Position numbers and translations under genes: made by a program
Notes under the pieces: generated by a model
What the model was told of the DNA's origin: nothing
Databases searched by the model: none
What the model saw: the letters and a program-made list of their open reading frames with translations, nothing else
Part shown: positions 34,309-45,132 of the stretch, one piece after another
How positions within the stretch are numbered: position 1 is the first letter of the stretch
Layout of the letters: each line of letters opens with the position of its first letter
NCBI GenBank assembly: GCA_029204225.1
Contig: CM055093.1
Coordinates: 29,091,777-29,155,776, forward strand
Source: Diphasiastrum complanatum
Lineage: Eukaryota; Streptophyta; Lycopodiopsida; Lycopodiales; Lycopodiaceae
Direction of reading: 5' to 3'
Length of the DNA stretch: 64,000 bases

Positions 34309-35560
34309 ATGGCATTTGCAAGCAACACCAGTCAAGATTCACAGAGATTAGATGCTGTATGTTCCAAGATGGATACTATCGAAGCTACTCTTAAGCTGAT
34401 TTTGGAGCAACTCAAACGTAAAGAGGTTAGTATTCCTGAGAAAGTCAGTGGTACAACTATGGAAGCAGAAAGGACATTGTCAACAGGCCATGAGGCTGAG
34501 TTGGGATTTTGAAAGAGAAAGCTACCTACTATCAAATATTTAAAACTTCCAAAGTTCACTAGAGCAGTATCTATGCGAACTACTGATGCCGTTGAGAATT
34601 GGTCTCAAAAGTGGGAGAAAGCATTCCAGATGTGTGGCATAGACGATGAAACTGAGATGATTGCTAAAGCCACATATCGTTTTCAAGAGTCAACACAAAG
34701 GTGGTAGAGGAAGGTGGAAAAGGATGACCTAGTTCCAACCACATGGGAGGCATTCCGGCAAATGTTTGCGCAAAACTGGGTGCTTATGGATGAAGACAAT
34801 AGAGCCATGCAACAATGGTCTTCTTTGAAGCAGGACTTGAGCGTGCAGGATTATGCTGACAAGTACCGAGAGGCTTTGTTCCGCATTCCTCAAGAAGTTC
34901 CTATGTACATGCAGATATTTCACTTTGTGGAGGGACTTCGAGAGAGTATTCGCCCTTTCGTGTGGAAGGAGCAATCTCATGATTTGCGGGGAGCCATCCA
35001 GATGGCTTTGTATTATGAAGATGGGAAAAAGGGGCCCAGATCCTGTTGCAGTAGCTAGTACAAGTGGTCAGCAACCTTGGGGACGCAAGGGCAAATGGAA
35101 CAAAAAGAGAAAGTTTGAAGGTCAAACCAATCAGTGGCAAGCTCGGGGTGACCAAAGGAAGAAGGGTGCAGGGGCTCCAAAAGGCAAAGGGTTGTATGGG
35201 TAGCCCAATGCCCAAAAGGGTTAGCGTCTTTCAATGTTGTCGCCTCAGAACCAAGAATGTGCAAAGAGGGAGAACCTCTATTTTGGATGTTTGGGACAGC
35301 ATATGCAGACCACATATAATCTTCAGGTGGATCAGATGAACCAGGGTGATGATCCTATGACAGTGGAAGAGATCGAGAAGGAAGCCAATCCAGATGTTCC
35401 ACGGCTCATGAATGTTTCGGTAGTTAGGAGAGTGGACACGGCTCCACCAACACTTTTGTCAAAATCGGCTCGCCAAAGGTATCAATTTCCTCGACCTCAG
35501 TCAGCTAGGAGCTGCAAAGGAAAGCTCAGGGAAAGCCTGAGTAAAGCTCAGTATATTTTT
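34309..35560 (+). pseudogene. Chromovirus gag, interrupted
   Basis: From ATG 34309 the frame gives an N-terminal coiled-coil-like part (MDTIEATLKLILEQLKRKE), a stop (TGA 34510), and then the gag core (LPKFTRAVSMRTTDAVENW, WEAFRQMFAQNWV, FHFVEGLRESIRPFV). A TAG at 34705-34707 replaces what looks like a tryptophan between TQRW and RKVEKDD. A frameshift near 35030 leads to a basic stretch and a region where a zinc knuckle is expected (ECAKRENLYFGCLGQH), now degenerate. It ends where copia-related sequence starts, about 35560. Confidence 0.8.
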
Positions 35561-36470
35561 CTCTTCAAAATTGCTAGGGTTTCAAGAGACAAAATTAGAG
35601 ATATCTCCTTGTAGGAGGACGTTTTCAAAGTTATGAGAGGCTGTGAATGGGCACCCTGGTAGCGCGATTCTGCAGTAGGAAGGCCGCGACTGGCCATGGA
35701 GGAGGAAGGCAGCTAGTGTGATTAATGAGGAGCTACCATAGCCCGTGAAGGAGTGAGAAAATTCCATCGCTGGTAGAGAGAGAAGGAGGAGAGATCGCGG
35801 GAGCTGTCGCGCGCTCAGTCGTGATCACCAGCTAGCGGCCCGAAGTGTTCAGTACTTCGAGGGCCTTTGATCAATGCACAAACGCTTTGACAACCGTCTG
35901 ATCTTGATTCATACAGATCAACGATGGTCATTTCACAATGGGTGGGTCGTTGGATCTAAAAGATCCGTTGGATTGAAGTGAAAGAGTTTGAAGGGATCTG
36001 AAGTGCAAAGTGCATTGCAACTTCATGAAAAATCTTCAAACTGAAAAAATTGTTGGGTCCCAAGTCTTTGAAGGGTGAAGTTTCTTCACACTGAAGAAAC
36101 AGTTCAAAAACCCGAATTGCCCTTATCACCTCCTTTAGCCTATTTTGACCAAACGAAAGGCTATAGCCTCCAAACGAAGGGCACCCTGACTGTACTTGCA
36201 AGTACGATACACCAAAACAAAGTGATTGCCATGGAGAAAGTGTTCAAAGTGCGCCAGAAGTGATTTCACCATTCTATTGGGCAGGAAGCTGGGAGTTGGT
36301 GACGTGAAGCATTTTGGAAAACGATGCCAGTTTGGCTTTCAATTTGGCAAAAGAGCGGCGGGTGGCCTGGTAAGCTAAAAATTGCAGGTCATTATTATCG
36401 ATTTCTGACATTACGATTGGCTCTAGCATACACTTTATAGCCTACAGGTGAAGTTTTAAGCAGTTCGGAG
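35561..36470 (+). other. Copia F upstream region
   Basis: Non-coding sequence between chromovirus gag and the copia gag start. It should hold the copia F LTR and leader, but I find no TGGTATCAGAGC primer site and no clear repeat of the sequence after the copia end (40160-40440). The left boundary is therefore uncertain. Confidence 0.4.
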
Positions 36471-37181
36471 ATGGCAAACATCAATGAGGCAATTTTGGGC
36501 GATGCAAGCAAACTTGATGGGGCTTCTAACTACAACATCTGGAAATTCAAAATGAAGAGCATTTTGATGGAAAAAGAGTTGTGGGAAATCGTGGCAGGTA
36601 TTGAAGTCCGACCAAATACCACTCCAGGTGACATAAGGGCCTTCGATAAAAAGGCACAAAGAGCATTATCCTTGATCAATCTTTCAGTGAAAGACCATGT
36701 GATCACTCACATAAGTGATGCCACGACGGCTAGGGGAGCTTGGGAAGCTCTTAGAATGCAATTTCAAACTTGCAATCCAGCTCGAGCCATGTTCTTGAAG
36801 TCGAGATTGAACACAGTAAGGATGGAAGAAAATGAATTAGTGGGATCCTTCTTCACCAGGATAAAGGAGCTAAGAGATCAACTTGTGGCAATTGGAGAAC
36901 CAATCAGAGATATTGAATTGGTACATATCACAATGAGCGGTGTCTCGGAAGGGCTACAGATGTTTGTGAGCGGCATTGCTTCAAGGGAGAGGTTGCCTAC
37001 TTTTGAAGACTTCCACAGAATCATGTTTCAAGAAGAGCAGCGTCGCGAAGTGGTGAAGTCAAAACAAACTCCACAGGAGGATCAAGCCTTGCTTGCTAAA
37101 GGCAAGCAGAAAGGATGGAAAAGGATTTCTAAGAAATCCAAGGATGATGATGACAAAGGAGAATCGTCTTCAAAAGAGTAA
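36471..37181 (+). pseudogene. Copia F gag (C-terminal knuckle deleted)
   Basis: An intact 236-residue frame begins MANINEAILGDASKLDGASN with the copia gag fold (YNIWKFKMKSILMEKELWEI, RGAWEALRMQFQTCNPARAM, IELVHITMSGVSEGLQMFV). It ends in a lysine/aspartate-rich tail. The next frame begins in the gag-pre-integrase segment, so the zinc knuckle and protease have been deleted at about 37165. Without protease the polyprotein could not be processed. Confidence 0.85.
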
Positions 37182-37923
37182 CTGTGGCCTTTATAAATTG
37201 GATGCTACAAAACCAGGTGAATATGGTTTGGCCATCTCAACAACATCTAAATTCGAGTTATGGCACAGAAGACTTGGTCATTTGAACTATGGGAGCTTGA
37301 GATTGATGGCGAAGCTGAAGATGGTAATAGGGTTACCAGCATTGCAGGATGATCACCATGCAATATGTGAAGGATGCATCATGGAAAAGCATCACAGAGA
37401 GACATTCAAGAAAGGTGGAGCTGCAAGAGCTAAGAAACCGCTGGAACTAATTCATAGCGACCTGTGCGGTCCAATGAAGACCATGTCATTGGGGAAAGCA
37501 TATTATTTTATGACTTTCATAGATGATTACTCGAGAAGGACATGGATTTATTTCTTGAAGAAGAAATCTGATGTTTTTGCTCGCTTCAAGGAGTTCAAAA
37601 CTTTGGTAGAGAACCAACTAGAGGCACGCATAAAAGTGCTAAGATCTAATAGAAGGGATGAATATAAATCTGATGATTTTGAAGACTTTTGCAAAGAACA
37701 TGGCATTAAAAGACAATTCACACAGTCACACATGCCGCATAGTAATGGTGTAGCTGAACGGAAAAATAGAACTATTATGGAGAGTGCACGCTCCATGATG
37801 AAGCAAATGGGCTTGACCGATTCACTTTGGTCGGAAGCGTGCAGTGCGGCAACGTTCTTGCAAAATAGGAGCCCTAAAGTTGCGGTTCCAAATGTGATAC
37901 TGAAGAAGCATTCACTGGAATAA
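37165..37923 (+). pseudogene. Copia F integrase
   Basis: The frame runs from GLYKLDATKPGEYGL and FELWHRRLGHLNYGSL through the HHCC zinc site (CEGCIMEKHHRETF) and the core LIHSDLCGPM, FIDDYSRRTWIYFLKKK and MPHSNGVAERKNRTIMESAR. The conserved LRSDNGGEY block, which carries the second catalytic aspartate, reads LRSNRRDEY, so that residue is asparagine. The frame closes at 37923 after NRSPKVAVP, with a frameshift into the next piece. Confidence 0.85.
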
Positions 37924-37924
37924 A

Positions 37925-38942
37925 GCCAAAAATCGACAAATTTCGTGTCATTGGATGTAAGGCCTATGTACATGTGCCAAAGGAGGAGCGAAAGAAACTT
38001 GATGCCAAAGCAATCAAGTGTATCTTCGTCGGTTATGATGAAAGAACAAAAGCTTATAGGTGTTTTGATCCTGTAATGAACAAGATTCACATTAGCAAAG
38101 ATGTGATCTTTGATGAAACGCATAGGTATGAAGATGAAGACCATGCAAAAGGTGAAAGCATCAAGAGACTTCTCACAATTCTGGAGGAAGAAAATGATGA
38201 AGATGCTCCACAAAATGATGCACGTGAGGACGAAAGTCGAGAAAGCGAATATGAAAGAACACCACCTATTCAAGAGCTTAAGGGGAGGTACTTGCCAATA
38301 GGAGCAATGAAGGAGAAACCGGTTGGAAGTAAGAGACATTACTTGGACACTCCTTGGGATACGTACTCTCCACGTAGTGTATCACCTGAATCTAACATAC
38401 CAAAATGGTATGAAAAGATCATGAAGGACGCAAAGCTAAATCAAACAGGATCTAGCACACAAAGTGAAGTGAGAAGATCAACACGAGAAAGGAAGTCTCC
38501 CGATCGTTATCATGTGAACTATGCCCTAATGACTGACATTTTGAAGTGTCGAGAGCCATCAACCTTTGATGAGGCAAAAGATCACAAAGAGTGGCAAAGG
38601 GCAATGGAAGAACAGATAGAATCCATCCAAAGACATGATACATGGGAGTTAGTTGATCTACCACTTGGAAAGAAACCCATTGATAACAAATGGGTGTTTA
38701 GAACAAAGTTTCATGCGGATGGCACAATAGCAAAGTATAAGGCACGCCTAGTAGTGAAGGGTTATGAGCAAAGCAAAGGAATTGACTATGAAAAAACATT
38801 TGCTCCAGTGGCTAAGTGGACTACGCTACGCCTTATCATTGCCTTAGCATCTCATTTTGGATGGAAAATCCATCAAATGGATGTGAAGTCTGCTTTTTTG
38901 AATGGTGACTTAGAAGAAGAAGTTTACATGGTCCAACCGTAG
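37925..38942 (+). pseudogene. Copia F integrase tail, hinge and RT N-terminus
   Basis: The frame gives the post-core copia segment (FVGYDERTKAYRCFDP, HISKDVIFDE), an acidic hinge, RRSTRERKSPDRYHVNYAL, and then RT from DEAKDHKEWQRAMEEQIESI through NKWVFRTKFHADGTIAKYKA and TTLRLIIALASHFGW to MDVKSAFLNGDLEEEVYMVQ. A TAG at 38940-38942 ends it. Confidence 0.85.
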
Positions 38943-40084
38943 GGCTTCATGGCAAAAGGGCAAGAACAGAAAGTATGTAACTACGCAAAGCACTTCATGG
39001 CCTTAAACAAGCGCCACGCGCATGGTATGGACGCATTGACAGTTACTTTCTTTCACATGGATTTGTAAGAACAAATGCAGATCCAAATCTTTATGTTCTT
39101 ATAAATGATGACAACATTGCCTTGATTGTACTTTACGTTGATGATATCATTATCACTGGCAATGATGAGAACCTTACTCGTTCTATCAAAGCCAACTTGT
39201 GTAGGCAATTTGAGATGACAGATTTAGATCTTATGCACTATTGCTTGGGTGTCGAAGTATGGCAAACTAGCAGTGATATCAGGTTATGTCAAAACAAGTA
39301 TGTAGGCGAGATATTGGAGAGATTTCACATGACAGAGTGCAAACCTTCCATCACCCCTTGCGAAGCTGGTAAGAAATTATCTCGTATTGATGATAGTGCA
39401 TATGTTGATACTACACTATTTCGTCAGCTAGTTGGACGTTTAATATATCTTACAACTGCATGTCCTGATATCTGCTATAATGTAAGTTTGATTAGCCAAT
39501 TCATGTCATCAGCCACTTTGAACCATTGGAAAGCTGCAAAAAGGATTTTGAGATATGTAAAAGGTACACCGAACCTTGGTCTAGTCTACAAAAGACAAAG
39601 TGTTTTACCTAAGTTGCAAGGTTATGTTGACGCTGATTGGGCTGGAAGTATAGATGATAGAAAGTCAACAACAAGTTATACTTTTAATTTTGGTAGCGGC
39701 TGTTTTTCATGGTCTAGCAAGAAGCAAGATACTATTTCTCTTTCTTCCACAGAAGCCAAATATAAAGCATTAAGTTCTGCTACCCAGGAAGCTATTTGGC
39801 TACGCAAGTTGTTATGTGAGATTGGCATGAAGCAGGAAAATCCCACTGTTATTTTTTGTGACAGTCAAAGCGGAATACAATTGGCTAAAAATCCAATCTT
39901 TCACGCAAGGACAAAACATATTGAAGTAAAATATCACTTTGTGCGTGAAAAATTACAATCTGAAGACATTGGTATTGTACATTGTTCTACATTGTTACAA
40001 GTTGCTGATATATTTACAAAAGATTTAAGTAAAGAAAAGTTTGAAACTTTTAGAGCTAAACTTGGCTTAGACCAAGTTATGTAA
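38943..40084 (+). pseudogene. Copia F RT C-terminus and RNase H
   Basis: After a frameshifted stretch (38943-39121) the frame reopens at LYVDDIIITGNDENLTRSI, the RT catalytic block. RNase H follows with GYVDADWAGSIDDRKSTTSY, DTISLSSTEAKYKAL, FCDSQSGIQLAKNP and TKHIEVKYHFVREKL, ending normally at DIFTKDLSKEKFETFRAKLG and TAA at 40082-40084. In RNase H the usual STEAEY reads STEAKY, an E-to-K change at a conserved acidic position. Confidence 0.85.
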
Positions 40085-40159
40085 AAAGCTTTTACTTGTA
40101 ATGCTATCATGGAGGTATGTTCCATGAATAGAGTATACTCTAAAATGAAAAGTGACGTT

Positions 40160-40440
40160 GATCATTGAGGGAGAGAGTTAAAATAGCAATGATCGACTTA
40201 TACAGTGCTTTCCTATTTCGACGGCACCACGTGTGCTTAGTTCTAGAGTTATCGGGCCATCTTTCTTTTACGAGCCCTTTGAGTGTTTTTAAGGAACTCA
40301 TCTTTGTAATTACTAGTAGTTCTTGAATATACAATTTGAAGAGAGTAATTCTGTATTTTTGTTGCACTTGATGTTGTGATGTGGTGATTGATCCGGTCAG
40401 GTGCTTTAAATTGTGTTTTCTTAACTATAACAACACATAA
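40160..40440 (+). repeat. Probable Copia F 3' LTR remnant
   Basis: A purine-rich GAGGGAGAGAG (about 40167-40177) follows the coding end, as a polypurine tract should, and the following ~260 bp are non-coding. No second copy was found to define the ends. Confidence 0.45.
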
Positions 40441-40533
40441 TGAGCTTCTAGATCTTGCCCTCTACAAAGGAACTGCTAATTTTGGCTTTGATTTGGATTA
40501 ACCCTATCAATTTCAACAAAACCTCTTGTACTA

Positions 40534-40546
40534 GGCTTTGATACCA
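40534..40546 (-). promoter_or_regulatory. Primer-binding site of Copia G
   Basis: GGCTTTGATACCA on the plus strand is one mismatch from the initiator tRNA-Met complement and abuts the LTR. Confidence 0.8.
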
Positions 40547-41381
40547 TGTAAAAAAAGGACAAAAAGGACCAAGAGTGGATCCTAATCTGATCCTCAAGAG
40601 GGATTGGTTGTCAGATTACTTGATCTACCGATCTACTTCAGATTAAGATCAATCTAGATCAATTCTAGACACAAAATCCTAACAAGAACAATCATTAATT
40701 GAAGGTAAGTGTACTTTATGGTTTCACACGTGTGAAACACTTTCTGAGTACGGACTCCAACCTGAAAATGAAGTACACATTGATAGAACCTCAAAACAAT
40801 CAAAACAAATGTAGACAAATGGAGAGAATCACTCAAAATTGCTTCCAAAAACCAAGATTGGTGTCTCACATTGATTATAGCCAAATGTGGCTCTATATAT
40901 ACAATAAGTGGGATCTTGTGGTATCGATCATCCTTCTGATCCCACATGTGTGAAGGTGCTTTGTCATATGATGATTCATTATGCAAAACTGACACTTGGA
41001 CAAAACCTTCTATTTTGAGCACTTTTGGTCCATTTTCCTTCTATATGGAGATCTACTTGGAAATCTTCTAGAAGTCAAAATTCGCCTACTTCAGCTTATT
41101 CCACACATGTGAGCTGTCCTCTACACATGTGATATGACACCTAACCAAAGGATGTGGCTCATGCAATCAATAGATTGATGCCATGTGTCATATGTCTAGA
41201 AAACTAGTTTTTGGCCTTTTTAGCCACTAGAACTTGAATTAAATCATATGTACAACCTATATGATTATGGTACATGACAAGTACACTATTTTCACACGTG
41301 GGAACAGGCTCCACACATGTGTGTTTATCTATATATACAAGATTTTTGGCCTCTACCAAGCTTATTTTTGCATTTTTCACA
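40547..41381 (-). repeat. Copia G 5' LTR inside chromovirus RT
   Basis: It starts TGTAAAAAAAGG at the primer site and ends ATTTTTCACA, directly before the chromovirus RT frame. It contains the 18-bp palindrome GTTTCACACGTGTGAAAC (40721-40738) followed by GAGTACGG, and further CACATGTG palindromes at 40943, 41104 and 41312. Only ~90 bp of its own interior (40441-40533) remain. Confidence 0.8.
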
Positions 41382-42281
41382 CATTCATGATGATGATGAA
41401 TGATGTGCTCAAACCGTATATGGGTAAATTTGTCGTAAACTTTGTTGATGACATTCTGACTTACAGTGTAGGTGAGGTCAAGCATATGGCTCACCTTAGG
41501 ACTGTGTTGTCTACTTTGAGGGAGAACACTTTGTTTTCCAATAGTAAAAAAAGTGAATTGTTTAAAAAAGAGATTGAGTATCTTGGTCATGCAGTGTCTG
41601 CTGATGGAGTAAGGCTGGATCCTAAGAAGGTTGCTGTGATCGTTGCGTGGTCTGTGCCAGCTGATTTGACAGCACTCCGTTCTTTCTTGGATTGGCAGTA
41701 TTCTATAGAAAATATGTTAAGAAATACTCCTATATTGTAGCACCTTTGACTGATTTGACTCAAAAGAATAGATTTGGTGAGTGGACTGAACTGCAACAAG
41801 CAAGCTTTGATCAGTTGAAGCAAGCTATTGCTGAGTGTGTCACTCTAAAAATTGTAGACCCTCAAAAACCCTATGTTATAACTACGTATGCGAGTGACAT
41901 TGCTGTGGGAGCTGTTCTGATGCAAGAGGGTAGGCCTATGGCCTTTGAGAGCAAGAAGATCAACCCTGCTCAAAAAATTATCCAACTCATGAGAAGGAGT
42001 TGTATGCCATAGTTCATGCATTAAAGGCATGGAGGCATTATTTGTATGGATTGGAATTTGAGGTATTCACTAATCATGATACCTTGAGATACTTTTGTAA
42101 GCAGTCAGACCTTAAAGGCCGGCAAGCCAGATGGTCTGAGCTCATGAAGGAATTCCTAATGGAGATTCGGTACAAGAAAGGTGCTGAGAATTGTGTGGCA
42201 GATGCACTATCTCATGTGGTGTATCAGATGTCATTTGTAGTCATTGAAAATGACTTACTGTCTAAGATAAGAAAGGCTTAG
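41382..42281 (+). pseudogene. Chromovirus RT C-terminal half and RNase H
   Basis: The frame opens at MMMMNDVLKPYMGKFVVNFV and continues VDDILTYS, the gypsy RT catalytic motif with FVDD in place of the usual Y[LV]DD. After the thumb (YLGHAVSADGVRLDPKKVA) and a frameshift near 41700 comes RNase H (YASDIAVGAVLMQEGRPMAF, ALKAWRHYLYGLEFEVFTNH, VADALSHVV). TAG at 42279-42281 ends it. RT upstream of MMND is missing. Confidence 0.85.
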
Positions 42282-43710
42282 CAGGAAGATCCTCACTGTA
42301 AGAAAGTGGAACAGGAGGTGAGTCATGGTCATGCAGAGTCTCAAAATGAGAGCTCTTACCTTGGTTTGCACTTATCTTAAGTATTCCATAGAAGATGGAA
42401 TAGTGATGAGAAATGGCAAGGTTCTTATTCTAGCTTGTGAGGTGCTGCGAAAGAGGATCTTGCATCTTTGTCATGATATCCCTAGTGCTGGTCATCCTAG
42501 TGTGGACAGTACCTTTGAGTTGATACGACGTAACTTTTGGTGGTCGAGACTTAAGAAAGAAGTAAACCAATATGTGACACATTGTTTTAAGTGTCAAGTT
42601 AATAAGGCTAAAAGGATTAAAGTGCCTAGATTATTACGTCCGTTACCTATACCAAAAGAGAGATGGGAGAGTATTTACATGGACTTTATTACATGTTTAC
42701 CGCATACGTAGCAACAACATAATGCTATCCTAGTTGTGGTTGACAGACTCACAAAAATGGCTCATTTTATCCCAACTAGTAATAAGATTGATGCACCTGG
42801 TACGGCTGATTTGTTTATACAACATGTATTCAGACTTCATGGATTACCTAGATCCATTGTGTCTGACAGGGATTCTTGTTTTACTGGCAATTTTTGGACT
42901 ATAGTATTTGAGAAGTTAGAGGTGCAGTTGGGAATGAGTAGTTCTGATCATCCTGAAACAGATGGGTAGACTGAGAGAGTTAACCAAACCTTGGAAGACA
43001 TGCTTAGGGCGTATGTGAGTGAAAGGCAAACGCAATGGGAACGTTACCTACCATTGTTGGAGTTTGCCTATAATGATAAAAAGAATGCATCTACGAAGAT
43101 GAGTCCTTTCGAGCTAAATTATGGTTTTAGACCAGTCAGTCCAGTTACTATAGGTATGCCTCATAAGACACCTAGTGCTATGGAATTCCTAACTCACATG
43201 CAATAGATGTTGGAGTTAGCTAAGGAGAATGTAAAAGCGGCGATGGATCGGGCAAAGACATATGTTGATCTGGATCGTATGCCAAGAGAGTTTGAGGAAG
43301 GAGATATGGTATTTCTCAGGATTCCAAAGGACTCGAAAACCCTAAGCACAGAGAAGTGTTATAAGTTGTCACCCACAGTTGTTAAAAAGATTAATAGTGT
43401 TGCTTATGAATTGGATTTGCCTGTTGGTTGTAAGGTTCATCCTGTTTTTCATGTTTCACGCTTAAAGAAGGTTTTACATGATGGTGATAACTTGTTGGCT
43501 GATGGCCTTGTATTGTTTCAGGAACATGGGGAGGTGATGCATGGACTAGCGAGAGTATTGGACCGGAGGCATAGACGGTTGCGGAATCGTTTGCTCCGTG
43601 AGTACTTGGTTGCATGGCATGGACGACCTCTCAGTGATGCTACCTGGGAGACCGCGCATGGGTTGCATGCACAATATCCAGACTTTGCCATCGAGGACGA
43701 TGTCATCTGA
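42282..43710 (+). pseudogene. Chromovirus integrase with C-terminal chromodomain
   Basis: Zinc-binding H-H-C-C segment (ILHLCHDIPSAGHPSVDSTF ... CFKCQVNKAK), core with YMDFITCLP, SIVSDRDSCFTGNFW and ETDG-stop-TERVNQTLEDML, the GPY/F-like region (VFLRIPKDSKTL ... KLSPTVVKKI), and a chromodomain tail (ARVLDRRHRRLRNRLLREYL, VAWHGRPLSDATWE). Stops at 42709, 42967 and 43204 are all TAG. The chromodomain places it in the chromovirus clade, whose integrase tail binds modified chromatin to guide insertion. It cannot now make integrase. Confidence 0.9.
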
Positions 43711-43722
43711 GGAGGGAAGGGA
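43710..43722 (+). promoter_or_regulatory. Chromovirus polypurine tract
   Basis: AGGAGGGAAGGGA immediately before the 3' LTR start TGTCACATG. Confidence 0.85.
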
Positions 43723-44391
43723 TGTCACATGTACTTTGAATCCCTTTGCCCAATGTATGGTAAATTGTAATTATTAAATCGTAAATGGCTGAGTCACCGG
43801 CCTGTGGAGACAATTGTAAATTGCAATGTAAATATTTATTATAGTGACTAAATACGAGATGGCCAAGGGGGTACTGGGTCTCATGAGAGTCTGTTGGACT
43901 GACCTCCTAAAAAGTAGAAAGGGTTGACTGGTCAACATGACATGTGTCACATGCTCACTGGGACACTTGGTCCAGTGCATGAGTGACACTTGTCAGACGG
44001 TCAATGGACGGGTCAACAGGACGTGCCAAATGCTCATTGGGACACTTGGTCCAATGCATGAGTGACACGTGTCAGACTGTCCACCTACTAGCTTGCCTAT
44101 GTGTCAGGGTACTGCCAAGTGGCAAGTGTCAGCTGTGCATGGAGTTTGCCATGTGTCGATCTTAGGATGTGTCAGGGTTAAGGGGTGCTTGAGGGGATAT
44201 AGGGTGAGCCTTGTCAGGCATTCTTCATTATGATTATGATATTCCTATGCAGCTATGGCTGGGAGGAGACTTGCAGCAGAGCTCTCATGTTTGCTTGTTG
44301 ATCTATGTACATTTGCTTGAGATTAATAAAGTGACGGATTTGCTGGGTAATTCTGTGTATTTACTTAGGGTCTGTGAGCTTGTGTGCAACA
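43723..44391 (+). repeat. Chromovirus 3' LTR
   Basis: 669 bp, TGTCACATG ... GTGTGCAACA, a direct repeat of 33074-33744, followed by the CTTTC duplication. Confidence 0.9.
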
Positions 44392-45132
44392 CTTTCCACA
44401 AAAGAAGTATTTTTGCTTTGACTTGTCCTTTGAGCTTGATGCATCATCCTCTTCTTTGGCCTCCTTTGGATGCTTCTTCTTTCCATTGGTCTTCCTTTTT
44501 CCCTTGAATGAGAAATTGGCTTTCTCATCTCCATCCTGCAAGGACAATGGACTCATTCTTGCCTTGGTGTGGAGCATCCTATACTCTTCAGCCACTAATA
44601 CACTGTGAAGTTATTCTATAGTTGGCAAAGTGTCTTGGATGGCAAAACTTTGGACCAAATTTGCAAAGTCATCTCCTAGACCATTAGGGACAATTTGTAC
44701 AAGCTCTCCATCATGAATATTCTCTCCAATGGAAGCCAACTCCCTATTTAGAAACTTGATTCTAAGCACATAATCATGTGCACTCTCCTCACTTCTTCTC
44801 ATGCTTTGCAAAATCTGATTTCTAAGCATGAGGACTCTAGAAGTGTTGCTATATTCATAGATTGATTTTAAAGACTCCCAAGCCTCTTTAGCACCAGTAC
44901 ATGCTGATACTTCTCTCAACAAATCATTGCTCACATTCATCTTCAGACAATGAAGTGCAAGCCTAGATCTCTTCTTGTATCTAGCTAACTCCTGTGCACC
45001 TAGAGGTTCATCTTCATCCTCCATCAAGAACTCATAAAGGTCTTGGAGCACCATGAGTGACTCCATCCTAATCTTTCAAATAGCATAATTAGTAGAATTC
45101 AATCTTTCACTATCTTCTAGAAGGTATCCCAT
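44392..45132 (-). pseudogene. Copia D-family gag, disrupted by the chromovirus
   Basis: The minus strand from ATG at 45132 gives MGYLLEDSERLNSTNYAI, an in-frame TGA where a tryptophan is expected, then RMESLMVLQDLYEFLMEDED and the rest of gag. It has a stop near 44611 and ends inside the zinc knuckle (KQKYFFCGK), cut by the chromovirus. The knuckle continues at 33000-33073. It is closely related to Copia D gag (14247-15674), sharing most of the sequence. Confidence 0.9.

Larger units (their letters stand above)
33074..44391 (+). mobile_element. Ty3/gypsy chromovirus, complete ends, nested insertions
   Basis: The ~670-bp LTRs at 33074-33744 and 43723-44391 are flanked by the duplication CTTTC (33069-33073 and 44392-44396). 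A primer site follows the left LTR and a polypurine tract precedes the right one. The interior has gag, the second half of RT, RNase H, integrase and a chromodomain, plus a copia element and another copia LTR between gag and RT. The 5' half of pol (protease, RT start) is missing. Stops throughout make it dead. Confidence 0.9.

Noticed and set aside
37548-38339. 263-residue minus-strand frame
   Set aside because: It is a shadow of the copia F integrase and hinge on the plus strand.
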